Notes: generated by a model not told the origin, from the letters alone. Positions 17,139 through 26,515 are shown, numbered from the stretch's first letter. The stretch: 64,000 bases of DNA from CBDCUW01 sp965222745 (GCA_965222745.1 CBDCUW010000005.1:2914001-2978000); one strand, 5' to 3'. Numbers and translations: made by a program.

Positions 17139-19757
17139 TTACGCGCCCACCACGTTGTCGATTCGATCGTTCATCCAGGTCAATAGTTTCTCCCAGCCGT
17201 TGCGGTCAAACCGAGTTGTTTCTTCAAAGCGGCCGTTCCATTCGTTGGGAATCCTTTGCAGCACCACTTCAGCCTGGCGAATCAACAGGTTGGATTCTCG
17301 GCTGCGGCCAAGTTCTTTGGCGCAACGCGCCTGGCCGAGGATCGCTTCCAGCGCAGGGGGTTCGTTCATGTATCGAAGAGAAACCGTTCGGTAGGCAGTC
17401 GCGGCATCTTCCAGGCGGTTCATTTCGCGCAGCGTATCGGCCTCGGCCAGGAAACAATTCCGGAGCATCGCCTGTTCCGCTTCGGGCAAACGGTGTTCCT
17501 CCTCGCGGCTGGTCAGGTGTCTGCGTAATTCTTGGAAACCATCCAAAGCGGTTAGCAATTGAGCGTCAGTTTGCGCCCGCAAGGCTCGTTTGGCGGCGTC
17601 CAAAATCTCCGGCGACTGTGCTTCCAGCCGCGGCCACTGGGCAGCCAACACGTGAGCCCGCGCCGAAAGGTAGGCGGCCGAAACGGCCCGCGGCATCGGC
17701 CAATAGCGAGTGACCGCTTCGTCCAGGCGGCGAACGGCCTCTTCCAGGATCGGTTGGTTGTCGCGAAGCAGCGCCAGTTTTTCGGCTTGCTTGGCACGCT
17801 GGGCTCGCAAATGGTTCTCGTAGCCACGGCGATACAGCAGCTCCCCCAGCGTCAACAGCGAATCTCGCCACGCCGGACTTTTGGGTGTCAATTCACCATC
17901 TTGCAAGTTGTCCATCAACAGCCGCCGGGCGTTGTCCAAGTCGCCCAATTCGGCGTGCGCCAGTGCCGCTAGCAGGCGGGCATCATATCGCAGAGGATCT
18001 CGAGGGAATTCAGCAATGCAGTCCACCAGCGACTCGATCGCCTTTTCCGCATCGCCAACCGCCAACAATGCTCGGCCGTAGGCAACCAAGCCGCGCGGGC
18101 GCCTCCGTCGCTGTTCGTAGCGCAGGTAGGGTTCCAGCAGCCGGATACTGTGACTGAAGTGCCGACCTTCCTGGTAAGCATTGATCGCCGACCACTGGAT
18201 GGAAACAAACTGGGCGGTGTTGAACTCCAGTTCCGCCGCCGCCGCGAACGCGTCACCAGCGGCCCGATAACGGCTGCGGGCCAGCGCCGAAGCGCTACGC
18301 GCGACCTCGCCGCCAATGTCCGTTCCATCGGCAATGGTGGACGCGGCCCATTCCATGTATCCCATTCCTTCCTGGATCAGTGCTGCGCTACGAGCGAACA
18401 CGGGCGGCAAACTTCTTGCCGCGTCGATCGCTTGCTCGAATTTTCCCTGTCGTCGCAGTTGATCGATGGCGTTTTGCAACCGTCGCCGGAACTCATCAAA
18501 CGGAATCAACGTCGCGTCGAACCCTTGAGGCCCACCCAGTTCACGCATCACGTAACGAGTCGTTTGCAGCATCTCGATTCCCCGCCCCTGTTGGGCAAGC
18601 AGTTCGATCTCTTCCAAACCACCCACGACTCCTTCAGCGCCAAACGGCCGTTGCTGACGCACCACGGTCAACTGAGTCAGCGCGTCGCTGGGGCTGCCTT
18701 CCACCAGGTGGGCTCTTGCCGACCACAGACGAGCCCGGGAGGCGATGATCGGCGAAGCTTCCCGCTGAAGCTCGGCCAACATCTGCATGGTAGGTGCAAG
18801 AAAGTCAACCGCGGCGCTACGGTCCTCGTATTCGTCTTGGGGGCGCGGTCCAAACCGGACCATGGCCTGGCGGATTCGCAGCACCGCCTGCAACAGCTTC
18901 AATTGGTCGTGAAATTCCGCATCCTCGTTCTGCCGATCGATGTTGCCGGCGGGATGGGTGCCGGTCGACAAATCGATCGCGGCCTGCGCGTCGGACCACC
19001 GCTGCATCTCAATCAATGCACGAATTCGAATCAATTCCCCTTCACGGCGCCGCCAGACTTCCAGCGCCGGGGTGTTCAAAAACTGCTCGATGGTCTGGAG
19101 CGACTGGGCGGCGGTGGGGCGCAGCGAGTTCAATTGCGCTTTGGCAAGTGCGGGCAACAGTTCACGTTGCAACATCGGATCTCGCTCGATCGCAGCCTGC
19201 AATGCTTCCGTTGCCTCTTCGAACCGCCCGACTTGAAACAGGGTTTCACCCAGCAAGCGATATCCTTCCGCGTGCCGACCAGCCGGAAAGCCTGATTGAC
19301 TGGCCTTTTGCAAGGGAGGAATCGCTTCGTAAAGAACCCGCCGCTGAAGACGCTTGTCTTCTTCTTCGGCAGCGCGGGCAACGTTCCCAGCCCCGATCAA
19401 AAAATCTCTCAACCGAACCCATTCCTGTTGCTCGGTTCGGGCAGCTCGCTCCTTCTCGCTTGGCGGATCGGCATCCGGGTCCGACTCGTCTTGGCCTTCT
19501 TCGTCGGGATCCTCCAAGTTGACTGTCTGAGCCAATTCGCCAGCAACAATACGCCGTCCGCCGACGAACTCCTGTGAAGCGATCCGCAATACCTCGTACG
19601 GATCGGTGATGCCAGTCTGCCACCACATCGAAAAGAGCACGCCAAACCCGCCAATCGCGGTGGTTGCCGCGATCACCATCAGCCCAGTAACAAGCGCATC
19701 TCTCCCGCCCTTGCCCGCTACTTCGACCGTTTCTTGTTCTTTCTTCGCCAACGTCAT
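17139..19757 (-). CDS. Membrane-anchored tetratricopeptide repeat protein
   Basis: An 872-residue protein with one N-terminal membrane helix (about 20-45, following the positively charged KKEQ..GKGGRD) and a long helical repeat region. TPR-like units are visible at about 160-200 (LLGETLFQVGRFEEATEALQAAIERDP) and again at about 575-640 (YGRALLAVGDAEKAIESLVDCIAEFPRDP). An acidic, disordered stretch lies near residues 80-110. It probably forms a scaffold, with the bulk outside the membrane if the N-terminus stays inside. Its position at the head of the flagellar cluster, 53 bp before the FlgN-like gene, suggests but does not prove a link to motility or cell envelope. Confidence 0.75.
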   Translation of the reverse strand: MTLAKKEQETVEVAGKGGRDALVTGLMVIAATTAIGGFGVLFSMWWQTGITDPYEVLRIASQEFVGGRRIVAGELAQTVNLEDPDEEGQDESDPDADPPSEKERAARTEQQEWVRLRDFLIGAGNVARAAEEEDKRLQRRVLYEAIPPLQKASQSGFPAGRHAEGYRLLGETLFQVGRFEEATEALQAAIERDPMLQRELLPALAKAQLNSLRPTAAQSLQTIEQFLNTPALEVWRRREGELIRIRALIEMQRWSDAQAAIDLSTGTHPAGNIDRQNEDAEFHDQLKLLQAVLRIRQAMVRFGPRPQDEYEDRSAAVDFLAPTMQMLAELQREASPIIASRARLWSARAHLVEGSPSDALTQLTVVRQQRPFGAEGVVGGLEEIELLAQQGRGIEMLQTTRYVMRELGGPQGFDATLIPFDEFRRRLQNAIDQLRRQGKFEQAIDAARSLPPVFARSAALIQEGMGYMEWAASTIADGTDIGGEVARSASALARSRYRAAGDAFAAAAELEFNTAQFVSIQWSAINAYQEGRHFSHSIRLLEPYLRYEQRRRRPRGLVAYGRALLAVGDAEKAIESLVDCIAEFPRDPLRYDARLLAALAHAELGDLDNARRLLMDNLQDGELTPKSPAWRDSLLTLGELLYRRGYENHLRAQRAKQAEKLALLRDNQPILEEAVRRLDEAVTRYWPMPRAVSAAYLSARAHVLAAQWPRLEAQSPEILDAAKRALRAQTDAQLLTALDGFQELRRHLTSREEEHRLPEAEQAMLRNCFLAEADTLREMNRLEDAATAYRTVSLRYMNEPPALEAILGQARCAKELGRSRESNLLIRQAEVVLQRIPNEWNGRFEETTRFDRNGWEKLLTWMNDRIDNVVGA

Positions 19758-19808
19758 GCTCCCAAGATCACGCTGGCGATTAGCAAACCGGTTTGACCCG
19801 AAACAAGA

Positions 19809-20588
19809 TCAACAGCTGGAAGCACCACTCGTTTTCGCTAGCAAACCCGCCGAAACGAAGGTGGTGGGACGATCGGAGACGCGCTGGGCAACGGCGTTCA
19901 GGCTGCCGATTTCTGCGCACCGCCGAAGATCGTCCTGGTAGCCGACCCGCAGCAGGTTTCGTCCCCCTTGAGTTTCACGCAGCCGATCGCTCAGGTCATC
20001 AGCACTGGGAAAAGATTCAGAACCAAACCAGGACAACCACAGCTGTCGAGCAAGGATCGCGTCGTCGTTGCCAATCGTGGCGGCGCAGTCGATTTGCAGC
20101 CGGCTTGTCAGGGCTCCGGCAAGCAAGACATCTTCGGCCGTCACGGCTCCTTCGGTACCGGCACAAACCAAATGAATGTGGCGAGCGTCACGAACCGACT
20201 GCAAAACCGCCGGAAGGTTGGTGAAACTGGCGGTGATCACCCGAGGCACTCCTGTTGTCGCAGCGATCGCGCGAGTGCCATTGGTCGTCGTCATCACCAA
20301 CGTCCTGCCGCCAACACGCTGGGAAGTGTATTCGGCGGGTGAGTTACCGAGATCGAATCCGTCAATCGGCTTGCAACCACGCTCGCCGCACAGCAGCGGC
20401 CGAGGTTCCATCGACTTGGTCAGTTCCGTCGCCTCTTCGATCTCGCGGCAAGTGATGATTTTTTCCGCACCGGCCGACAAGGCGGATGCCATCACCGAAG
20501 TTGCCCGCAATACGTCAATCACGACAGCAACTTCGGTGCAGCGATCGATAGCGCGGTGATCAGGAAGCAGCGAAACGAAAACCCGCAC
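19809..20588 (-). CDS. comB: Probable 2-phosphosulfolactate phosphatase (ComB family)
   Basis: ComB hydrolyses 2-phosphosulfolactate to sulfolactate, a step of coenzyme M synthesis in methanogens; in bacteria the family is widespread and its role often unclear. The 259-residue protein shows the family signatures VVIDVLRATSV (about 21-31), TTTNGTRAI (about 100-108) and VCAGTEG. I chose the GTG at 20588, preceded by AAGGA at good spacing. The frame runs 31 codons further upstream, but those codons are translated repeat DNA (20611-20662) and should not be annotated. No other coenzyme M genes are adjacent. Confidence 0.85.
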   Translation of the reverse strand: MRVFVSLLPDHRAIDRCTEVAVVIDVLRATSVMASALSAGAEKIITCREIEEATELTKSMEPRPLLCGERGCKPIDGFDLGNSPAEYTSQRVGGRTLVMTTTNGTRAIAATTGVPRVITASFTNLPAVLQSVRDARHIHLVCAGTEGAVTAEDVLLAGALTSRLQIDCAATIGNDDAILARQLWLSWFGSESFPSADDLSDRLRETQGGRNLLRVGYQDDLRRCAEIGSLNAVAQRVSDRPTTFVSAGLLAKTSGASSC

Positions 20589-20610
20589 GGCGGTCCTTGG
20601 GGTGTTGGTC

Positions 20611-20662
20611 GACGATTTCTCCGAAATCGCATCGCGATAGCCAATTCGGAGAACCGGCCGAC
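20611..20662. repeat. Type B repeat pair upstream of comB
   Basis: Two hairpin-type motifs: GACGATTTCTCCGAAATCGC (20611-20630) and CCAATTCGGAGAACCGGCCGAC (20641-20662). They lie in the 104-bp gap between the 472-residue secreted protein and comB and create a false N-terminal extension of comB. Confidence 0.75.
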
Positions 20663-20692
20663 TATACGCTGCAACCAACACCCGTCAAGGCA

Positions 20693-22111
20693 TCACTGTG
20701 CCCTCAACTGGGCGATCAGCAACTCCGCTTCGTCACGGAGCTGTTTATCAGGCGTGATCTTGGAAACGCGAGCCAGTGCTGGTTCGGCAAGCCGGCCGAA
20801 ACGGCGAATCGATTCCGGCACGGCGTATGCTCCCTGCTTGTTTTTCTGATCTTTGGCAGCCTGAATGAACTTCGCCCGTTCGGTACTGCTCTGGGCAACC
20901 GCCTGCAGCAAACGTTGCTCGGCATCGGGCGACATGATTTCCATTCGTCCGACCAGCACTCGAAGCGTCTGAGTGGGAGTCGGTTCGACGTGCAGGGGCA
21001 ACAGTTCATCGGTCATCGGTCCCGGCACCATGTATAGAACTCGCGTCCCCTCCTCGGCAAACCAAGATCGTTTCCACGTTTCGACCATCGACGCTGCTTC
21101 CTTGGCGAACAAACCCTCACCGACAAGCGCCTTTTTGACGATTTCAGCAAGCTGATCGATCGTCACCTGTTGCAAATCACCAAACGTCTGCGACGCTCCC
21201 GCCTCCAAACGATCGATCGATGCGGTGAAGATTTTTTCTGACTCCACCCGAACCAGGATGGCGGAATTCATCGGCAGGTGGCCATCATTGGCGAGCACTG
21301 TTTTGCCATCTTCGAAACGTGCTTGGAAGGGAAGCTTGAAATCGCCAACGCCGCGATAGAAAAGAAACTTCTCCATGAAACTTTGTTCCGGCGGCGTCCA
21401 TTCAGCGAAGCCGGGACGATCGGTACCGCGAACGTGCACCAGCGCCGAATCGGTAGCTCGTGCTTGCACGTAATGATGAACATTGCTGCCGGTGGGAAGT
21501 GAATTGCTGGCCAGGTAATTGGCAACCTGCATGCGAAGCTCTTCGTCCTCGACGGCTGGTGCCAGAGCTTTGACGGGGATCAATGTGATCTTTCCCCAGT
21601 CCAACCGCGACTTCCCGATCGGCTCGCCCTCTTTGTAAGCCACCTTTTCGTTGAACTTCGGCAGCATCTCGCGTACCGGCGGATAGAACTCGGTCAGCAG
21701 CCCTTTCGGGAAATCGACGGCGACTTTGACGTCACGAACCCGATCGGTGTAGAAGTAGGTCACCGGCGTCTCCATCCGCACTTTGCATCGTATTCGTTTT
21801 TTAGCGAACACACCTCCTCCCGATTTCCAGCCGCGATCGTAAACAAAGTGAGGCAGGTCATTCTCTTGACCAGCGAGCGGCCGGAAGTCCAAAAACAAGC
21901 CATCGGACCCGGAAAACGTGGTGAACGTTCCCCATTCATGGACCACCAAATCATCGGCCGGCGATTCACTGGCAGAGACCGCCTTGGTTTTCGCTTCGAT
22001 CGCCTTCGTTGCTTTGCCCTTGAGCTTGGCTTCTTCGGCTGGCAGCAATGCCGTCACACTGATCGCTAAAATCAACGAGACTGCGGCGAAGGCTGACATT
22101 GTTTTTCGCAT
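20693..22111 (-). CDS. Secreted protein of unknown function
   Basis: A 472-residue protein with a clear signal peptide (MRKTMSAFAAVSLILAISVTALLPAEE) and a Lys/Ala-rich spacer, followed by a folded domain that opens with VVHEWGTFTTFSGSDG. The region with ETPVTYFYTDRV and FLFYRGVGDF looks beta-rich. The last about 70 residues are helical, with HEAT-like spacing (RFGRLAEPALARVSKI..LRDEAELLIAQLRAQ). I recognise it as a type common in planctomycetes but know no function. It is divergent from the sigma factor gene at 22309, so the 197 bp between them probably holds both promoters. Confidence 0.7.
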   Translation of the reverse strand: MRKTMSAFAAVSLILAISVTALLPAEEAKLKGKATKAIEAKTKAVSASESPADDLVVHEWGTFTTFSGSDGLFLDFRPLAGQENDLPHFVYDRGWKSGGGVFAKKRIRCKVRMETPVTYFYTDRVRDVKVAVDFPKGLLTEFYPPVREMLPKFNEKVAYKEGEPIGKSRLDWGKITLIPVKALAPAVEDEELRMQVANYLASNSLPTGSNVHHYVQARATDSALVHVRGTDRPGFAEWTPPEQSFMEKFLFYRGVGDFKLPFQARFEDGKTVLANDGHLPMNSAILVRVESEKIFTASIDRLEAGASQTFGDLQQVTIDQLAEIVKKALVGEGLFAKEAASMVETWKRSWFAEEGTRVLYMVPGPMTDELLPLHVEPTPTQTLRVLVGRMEIMSPDAEQRLLQAVAQSSTERAKFIQAAKDQKNKQGAYAVPESIRRFGRLAEPALARVSKITPDKQLRDEAELLIAQLRAQ

Positions 22112-22308
22112 GACCTTGGTCCTCTGCGGCTGGGGAATCGTTCAAAACAGGAACAGAAACGATGTCTCCCGAGCGGCCGATCCAGACCTGGGCAAAGAGG
22201 ATTTTTTTACAATTGCACATCTTTTCGGCGAATTTGCCGGTCCGAGTGCGATGTGGTTTCGACTCCACTGCTACTTCCATTGTGCCGCTTTGACAAAGTG
22301 ATGCGACC

Positions 22309-22872
22309 TTGAACGCTGGCGCGACGCCAGGCAACGACGACGTCCGGCTTGCCATGACGGGCGACCACGAAGCAATCCAGCTGGTGATCCAGCAGTGGTA
22401 CCGGCGAGTGCACGCGCATTGTCAGTCAAGGTTGATCTCGCCGGCCGATGCGGAGGACGCGACACAAGAAACGTTTATGCGAAGCTTTCAACAAATCGCC
22501 GAACTGCGATCGCCCGAGTCGCTGGGGGCCTGGCTTCGCGGCATTGCCCACCACGTCTGTGTCGATCAGATCCGTCGCAATCAAGTTCGCAAGACCGCGC
22601 CGCAGCCGGTCGAAGATCTTCCGCCAACCAACGGCGACAACCCCTCCGAAAATGCCCAGGTGACCGACCAACAGGAATACTTGTTGAAACTGATTCACCA
22701 GTTGCCAGAAACGCTCCGCGAAACCGTGTTGCTGCATTACTACGAAGAACTATCGTACGACGAAATCGCTCGCTGGCTGGGTGTGGCCCGATCGACCGTC
22801 AACGAACGGCTGAGCAAAGCCCGAGCCATGCTGAAACGCGACCTACTGCGCGATCGGAGTTGCCCCCAATGA
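22309..22872 (+). CDS. ECF-family RNA polymerase sigma factor
   Basis: Directs RNA polymerase to a small regulon, held inactive by the coupled anti-sigma factor. The 187-residue protein has region 2 (ISPADAEDATQETFMRSFQQIAELRSPESLGAWLRGIAHHVCVDQIRR, about 43-90) and region 4 with a helix-turn-helix (LPETLRETVLLHYYEELSYDEIARWLGVARSTVNERLSKAR, about 130-170). The start is uncertain: TTG at 22309 keeps the whole of region 2 intact; the next ATG, at 22354, would trim its first helix. Its stop overlaps the next start as ATGA. Confidence 0.9.
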   Translation: MNAGATPGNDDVRLAMTGDHEAIQLVIQQWYRRVHAHCQSRLISPADAEDATQETFMRSFQQIAELRSPESLGAWLRGIAHHVCVDQIRRNQVRKTAPQPVEDLPPTNGDNPSENAQVTDQQEYLLKLIHQLPETLRETVLLHYYEELSYDEIARWLGVARSTVNERLSKARAMLKRDLLRDRSCPQ

Positions 22873-24131
22873 AGTGCAACGACATCGAATTGCTGCTCAG
22901 CGCGCACATCGACGACGAATTGTCTCCGCAACAGTCCCAGGCGGTGCAAGAACATTTGCAGGGCTGCGAGTCGTGCCAGGAACAGTTGGAAGAATTGCGA
23001 GTGGTGGACCGAAAACTTTCGACGTTGCAGCCGCCGGCGGGATTGGCACAGCGGATTGAGGCGGCGGTGCGGCAAACTCAGGCGGAATCGACTCCGCCTT
23101 CGGATCGACCGGTCGAACGAACGGGCAAGACGCTGGAGGAACCGGTCCACCGCGCCACACCGGACAAACCAATTGCCGGTCGCCCGTATGCCTGGGCCAT
23201 GATCGCAGCGATTGCCGCCTCGGTTGCGTTGATCGTGTTCTCCGATCCGGCAAACGACTCACAGCAACCCGCCCCCCAACCTCTCGCCGGCCAGATCGTT
23301 CGGTCAACCGGTGACGTGGAACTGCTGACGCCGGGATCGCAGTTCTGGAAGTTGGTCTCGACGACCCGCGCGGTTCCCGTTCCCGAAGGCGCCCGTGTCA
23401 GGACCGCCGACACGGTGATGTGTGAAATCGAAACCACTCGAAGCGGTCGAATACGGGTCGATGAACAGGCAGAATTGATCCTGCACGCGCGCGACCGTGT
23501 GGAAGTGGTCAAAGGAAAAGTCTGGTGCCAGGCTTCGGCCGACCAGCCACTGAAAATTGAAACCGCAGCGGGAGCGATCGGTGCGACCAGTCAGCCCTGG
23601 TCGATGACCTGCCCGTCGTCGTCAGAGTTTCAGGTTACCGTCAACGACAAAGAGGCGGTGCTGCAGTCGATGGCGGACCAGCTGGCTCAGTGGAACATCG
23701 GCAGCTACAGCTGTCCGGTGGGTCCCGGTGAAACGGTCGCCATCGACCCCCAGCACAATATCCAGCGATCTTCGCAGCCCGGCGCGGCGTCAAAAGCCTG
23801 GCAGTTACCGCTGCTTGCCATCGACAACCAGGGGCAAAGCGAGTTGTCGTCCGTGCTGCAACCGCTGCTGGCGCCGATTGGCCGAACCAAGGCAATGCAC
23901 CTTCATGAGCAGCAGATTCGGTCATTGGGGCCGCCCGGCGCCGTCCCTCTTCTTGCCTATGTGCTGAGCGACGATTCACGGCAGCAACCCGATCTGCGTC
24001 GCAGCGCCATTCGACTCGCCACCGAATCGTGCGACGCCGCTGCGTTGGACTTGCTTCGCCAGCTGTCGTCCGACGAAGATCCCTATGTTGCCCGCCAGGC
24101 AAACGAGGCGATCCTCCGACTCGCCCCGTAG
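22869..24131 (+). CDS. Anti-sigma factor: zinc finger, membrane helix, FecR-like domain
   Basis: A 420-residue membrane protein that should bind the sigma factor upstream. Residues 1-40 contain the ZAS zinc motif H29-x3-C33-x2-C36 in HLQGCESC. One membrane helix spans about 107-125. The following part (about 140-235: GQIVRSTGDVELLTP..VRTADTVMCEIETTRSGRIRV) fits the FecR domain. The C-terminus (about 345-418: LLAYVLSDDSRQQPDLRRSAIRLATE..DEDPYVARQANEAILRL) resembles a HEAT repeat pair. The start overlaps the sigma stop by 4 bp (ATGA), so the two are translationally coupled. The signal sensed is unknown. Confidence 0.88.
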   Translation: MKCNDIELLLSAHIDDELSPQQSQAVQEHLQGCESCQEQLEELRVVDRKLSTLQPPAGLAQRIEAAVRQTQAESTPPSDRPVERTGKTLEEPVHRATPDKPIAGRPYAWAMIAAIAASVALIVFSDPANDSQQPAPQPLAGQIVRSTGDVELLTPGSQFWKLVSTTRAVPVPEGARVRTADTVMCEIETTRSGRIRVDEQAELILHARDRVEVVKGKVWCQASADQPLKIETAAGAIGATSQPWSMTCPSSSEFQVTVNDKEAVLQSMADQLAQWNIGSYSCPVGPGETVAIDPQHNIQRSSQPGAASKAWQLPLLAIDNQGQSELSSVLQPLLAPIGRTKAMHLHEQQIRSLGPPGAVPLLAYVLSDDSRQQPDLRRSAIRLATESCDAAALDLLRQLSSDEDPYVARQANEAILRLAP

Positions 24132-24136
24132 GCAAA

Positions 24137-24219
24137 TGTCGGCCGGTTCTCCGAACCGGCTACGAACAAGCAACTTCGGAGAAGTCACCGACGGTACACC
24201 TATCCCAAGTCGGCCTACG
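24137..24219. repeat. Type B plus type A repeat cluster
   Basis: GTCGGCCGGTTCTCCGAACCGGC, then AACTTCGGAGAAGTC and TATCCCAAGTCGGCCTAC follow within 83 bp. The cluster fills the gap between the convergent anti-sigma and ligase genes and may serve as their shared transcript end. Confidence 0.8.
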
Positions 24220-25699
24220 GTGACTCTGCTGGGTCCCAGCCCTTTTTGATGTTGGATTCTTTCCATTTTTCGTACAGCGATTGAATCTGATCCAACGAGT
24301 TGCTAACCACCACGTCTCGCGACAGAGCATCCTTGCGGTTGGGACTGAAATCGGTGTAGTGCAGCACATAGGCGGGATACTCGTCCGTTTCGTTTTCCTT
24401 GTTGGTCTTCAACACCACGAACTTGCGGACCATGGTTTTCCCTTTGGCTTCCTTGGTGAAAACCTCGCGCTGCAACACCTCCGTTTTGGGAAGCGTGAAA
24501 TTCTTGGCGTGGCAATCGGTCATCGCCACTTCGACCCGATCACTCACTTGCCCCATGCGAACGTCTTGGGGATGAACCTGCTTGTCTTCGCGCAGCCTCA
24601 CGAACTGCGGTGAGATGACGGCGGCAAGCGGCAGCCGCCGAACGACGCGGTAGCCGTCAGTTTCCTTTGCGTCAAAGTCAAGCACCATGCGGTTGATGTG
24701 TCCGCCACGGGTGGTCTGCGAAATCAAATCGAGGCAACTGATTTCGACAATCCATTCCGGACGAACCATCTGGTAAGCGACGTAGTCAGAATTGACTTCG
24801 GCATACTCGCTGGGAACGACCATGTCCTTCAGGTCGCTCAGCATCTCGCGGCGCTGCTCCTCGTCAAAACCACCGCCAACCCGGCACAGCACATGCAAGG
24901 AACCGTCGCTTCGCATCACCGCAAGCAGCAAATCGTGAAGCAATCCCTGGCGATCGTCGGTCGATTCGGTGAAGCCGATCACGACGGCGTCAAGCGTATG
25001 CCGCGGTTTGATCTTGAACAGTCCGGCGCTGTCGCTGCGAACCACCAACCCTTCGGCGCCCTCGGTTTCTACCCATTTGGTGAACAACTGCTCGATGCCG
25101 CCGGTATCGGAGATCACTCGCGTTTCGACCGGATGAACGAGTTCGCCTCCACCAAAGATGCTTTCGATCGTCTGCCAGGTACTGGGATACAACTCGCTGG
25201 CCGGTTGGCCGTCGATGGAGATCACATCGAACACGGCAAACCGAAGCCTGGCCAATTCCTCGGCCGATTGAGGCTGCCGGGCCACTTGGACGACATCGTG
25301 AACGCGCGGGCGGCGCTCGGTTTGGTGAACGTACAACTCGCCGGCGATCATCGCCTCCTGGATCCCGGCCTTCTTCAGCGCTTTGACCGCTTCGGTTTGC
25401 CACGGCAACCCGATTCGGACGGTGCCACCAGGATTGATCGAAAAGACCTCGCCGCCACGAAAAACCAGCACCGTGAATTCGCCATCGACCTTGCGGCTGA
25501 CGTGGTAATCGGAGGCGGGAATTTTGCCGCGAATGTCCGACTTGCCCAGCGGCACCATCCGCGAACCACTTTGCCGACGATAGTCCTGTGTCTGGGCCAG
25601 AACGTTCGGATCGGACAGGGCTTGCGCCGTGCCGACACCGTAATCTTCCAGTTTGATTTCAAACCTTTGGCGGTCCAACAGTTCCGTTGCAGTACTCAT
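24215..25699 (-). CDS. ATP-dependent DNA-ligase-like enzyme with C-terminal extension
   Basis: Should seal nicks in nucleic acid through a lysine-AMP intermediate. The 494-residue protein has the nucleotidyltransferase motifs in order: motif I K70-V-D-G (SRKVDGEF), GEL at about 120-122, motif III FAVFDVI (154-160), motif IV EGLVVR (216-221), motif V FKIKP (228-232), and an OB-fold region ending in a motif VI-like FVRLREDK (about 366-373). The last about 110 residues (385-494, ending NIKKGWDPAESP) are extra; they have a faint WGR-like look but I do not recognise them. It lies third in a minus-strand set with two unknown genes. The usual housekeeping ligase of bacteria is NAD-dependent, so this is probably an accessory repair enzyme. 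Confidence 0.8.
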   Translation of the reverse strand: MSTATELLDRQRFEIKLEDYGVGTAQALSDPNVLAQTQDYRRQSGSRMVPLGKSDIRGKIPASDYHVSRKVDGEFTVLVFRGGEVFSINPGGTVRIGLPWQTEAVKALKKAGIQEAMIAGELYVHQTERRPRVHDVVQVARQPQSAEELARLRFAVFDVISIDGQPASELYPSTWQTIESIFGGGELVHPVETRVISDTGGIEQLFTKWVETEGAEGLVVRSDSAGLFKIKPRHTLDAVVIGFTESTDDRQGLLHDLLLAVMRSDGSLHVLCRVGGGFDEEQRREMLSDLKDMVVPSEYAEVNSDYVAYQMVRPEWIVEISCLDLISQTTRGGHINRMVLDFDAKETDGYRVVRRLPLAAVISPQFVRLREDKQVHPQDVRMGQVSDRVEVAMTDCHAKNFTLPKTEVLQREVFTKEAKGKTMVRKFVVLKTNKENETDEYPAYVLHYTDFSPNRKDALSRDVVVSNSLDQIQSLYEKWKESNIKKGWDPAESP

Positions 25700-25715
25700 T
25701 CAATCACCGGTTCTT

Positions 25716-25798
25716 GTGGGCCAACTTGTCCCCAAGCCGGCGAATCTGTGTTTTCAGAATGGAAGTTGCGTGCGCCGACTTGGGACAAGCCGGCCTAC
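25716..25798. repeat. Type A repeat with long loop
   Basis: The left arm GTGGGCCAACTTGTCCCCAAG and the right arm GCCGACTTGGGACAAGCCGGCC enclose about 32 unrelated bases. It occupies the gap between the 237-residue unknown gene and the ligase gene on the same strand, and could reduce read-through between them. Confidence 0.75.
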
Positions 25799-25801
25799 TC
25801 T

Positions 25802-26515
25802 TTAAGACTCGTCGGCGGGTTCGGGAAGTTTCAGTTCCAAATTGGAAAAGTGCAGCAGCAGGCAATACTTTTCACCCTCGGTGCGACCTTCCAAGAAGCC
25901 TCGATAGGGCGTGCCGCCGCGCCGCAGGATCAGCGGTTGATTCGACTTCGGGCCGGCTCCCAACAACATCAAACTGCCCCGCTCTTCCAGCTCCCGGGCC
26001 ATCGCGAACAGAAAATCAAATGTCAAACCGTTGACGTGATGAAGCTGTGCCTTGCCGGAAAATACAAACTTTCGTATCGCTTTTTCCTTCGGGATGTAAA
26101 CTCCCGACCAGCGCAGCGGCGTTTCGCCGGCCATGTTCGTTTCCGCCATCTTGCGAGGCCGCTCTTCACGAACCGAACCGTCAGCGTTCTTGACGATCTC
26201 CATGAAACGAACGTTGCGAACGATGCCGCGGTTTTTGTCGACATAGACTCGCGAGGTTTCGCTGAGCAGACGGCCTGTGTTTTCCAGGTCAATCTCTGGA
26301 TCGTCCACCACCAACGCCTCGGCCAACGCAGCAAGGTCGCCATGCTTTTCCAGCAACGCGTCAATTTCGTGATCGACCGTTGACTTGACGATTCGAACGC
26401 TGGACGCCTGCCGGTTCTGGCCGTCCAGCCAACGAGTCTGTTTTGATGGGTTGACACTTTCGGTCGATACAACCGCATCGCGCCCGCCGCTGTTGCTCAG
26501 ATTGATCTCGCCCAC
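25802..26515 (-). CDS. Ligase-associated protein of unknown function
   Basis: A 237-residue soluble protein with no signal peptide, membrane helix or recognised domain. The N-terminal 55 residues are polar and probably flexible. Residues about 50-120 are helical and charged. The C-terminal half (about 130-230) is mixed alpha/beta with GSLMLLGAGPKSNQPLILRRGG and KYCLLLHFSNLELKLPEP. The start is a GTG with AAAGAGAAA upstream. It lies 51 bp after the 205-residue unknown gene and 102 bp before the ligase, all on one strand, so a common function is an inference from position. Confidence 0.6.
   Translation of the reverse strand: MGEINLSNSGGRDAVVSTESVNPSKQTRWLDGQNRQASSVRIVKSTVDHEIDALLEKHGDLAALAEALVVDDPEIDLENTGRLLSETSRVYVDKNRGIVRNVRFMEIVKNADGSVREERPRKMAETNMAGETPLRWSGVYIPKEKAIRKFVFSGKAQLHHVNGLTFDFLFAMARELEERGSLMLLGAGPKSNQPLILRRGGTPYRGFLEGRTEGEKYCLLLHFSNLELKLPEPADES

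Noticed and set aside
24698..26383. 561-codon plus-strand frame opposite the ligase set
   Set aside because: The ligase motifs on the other strand are unambiguous; this frame shows no start signal or family pattern.
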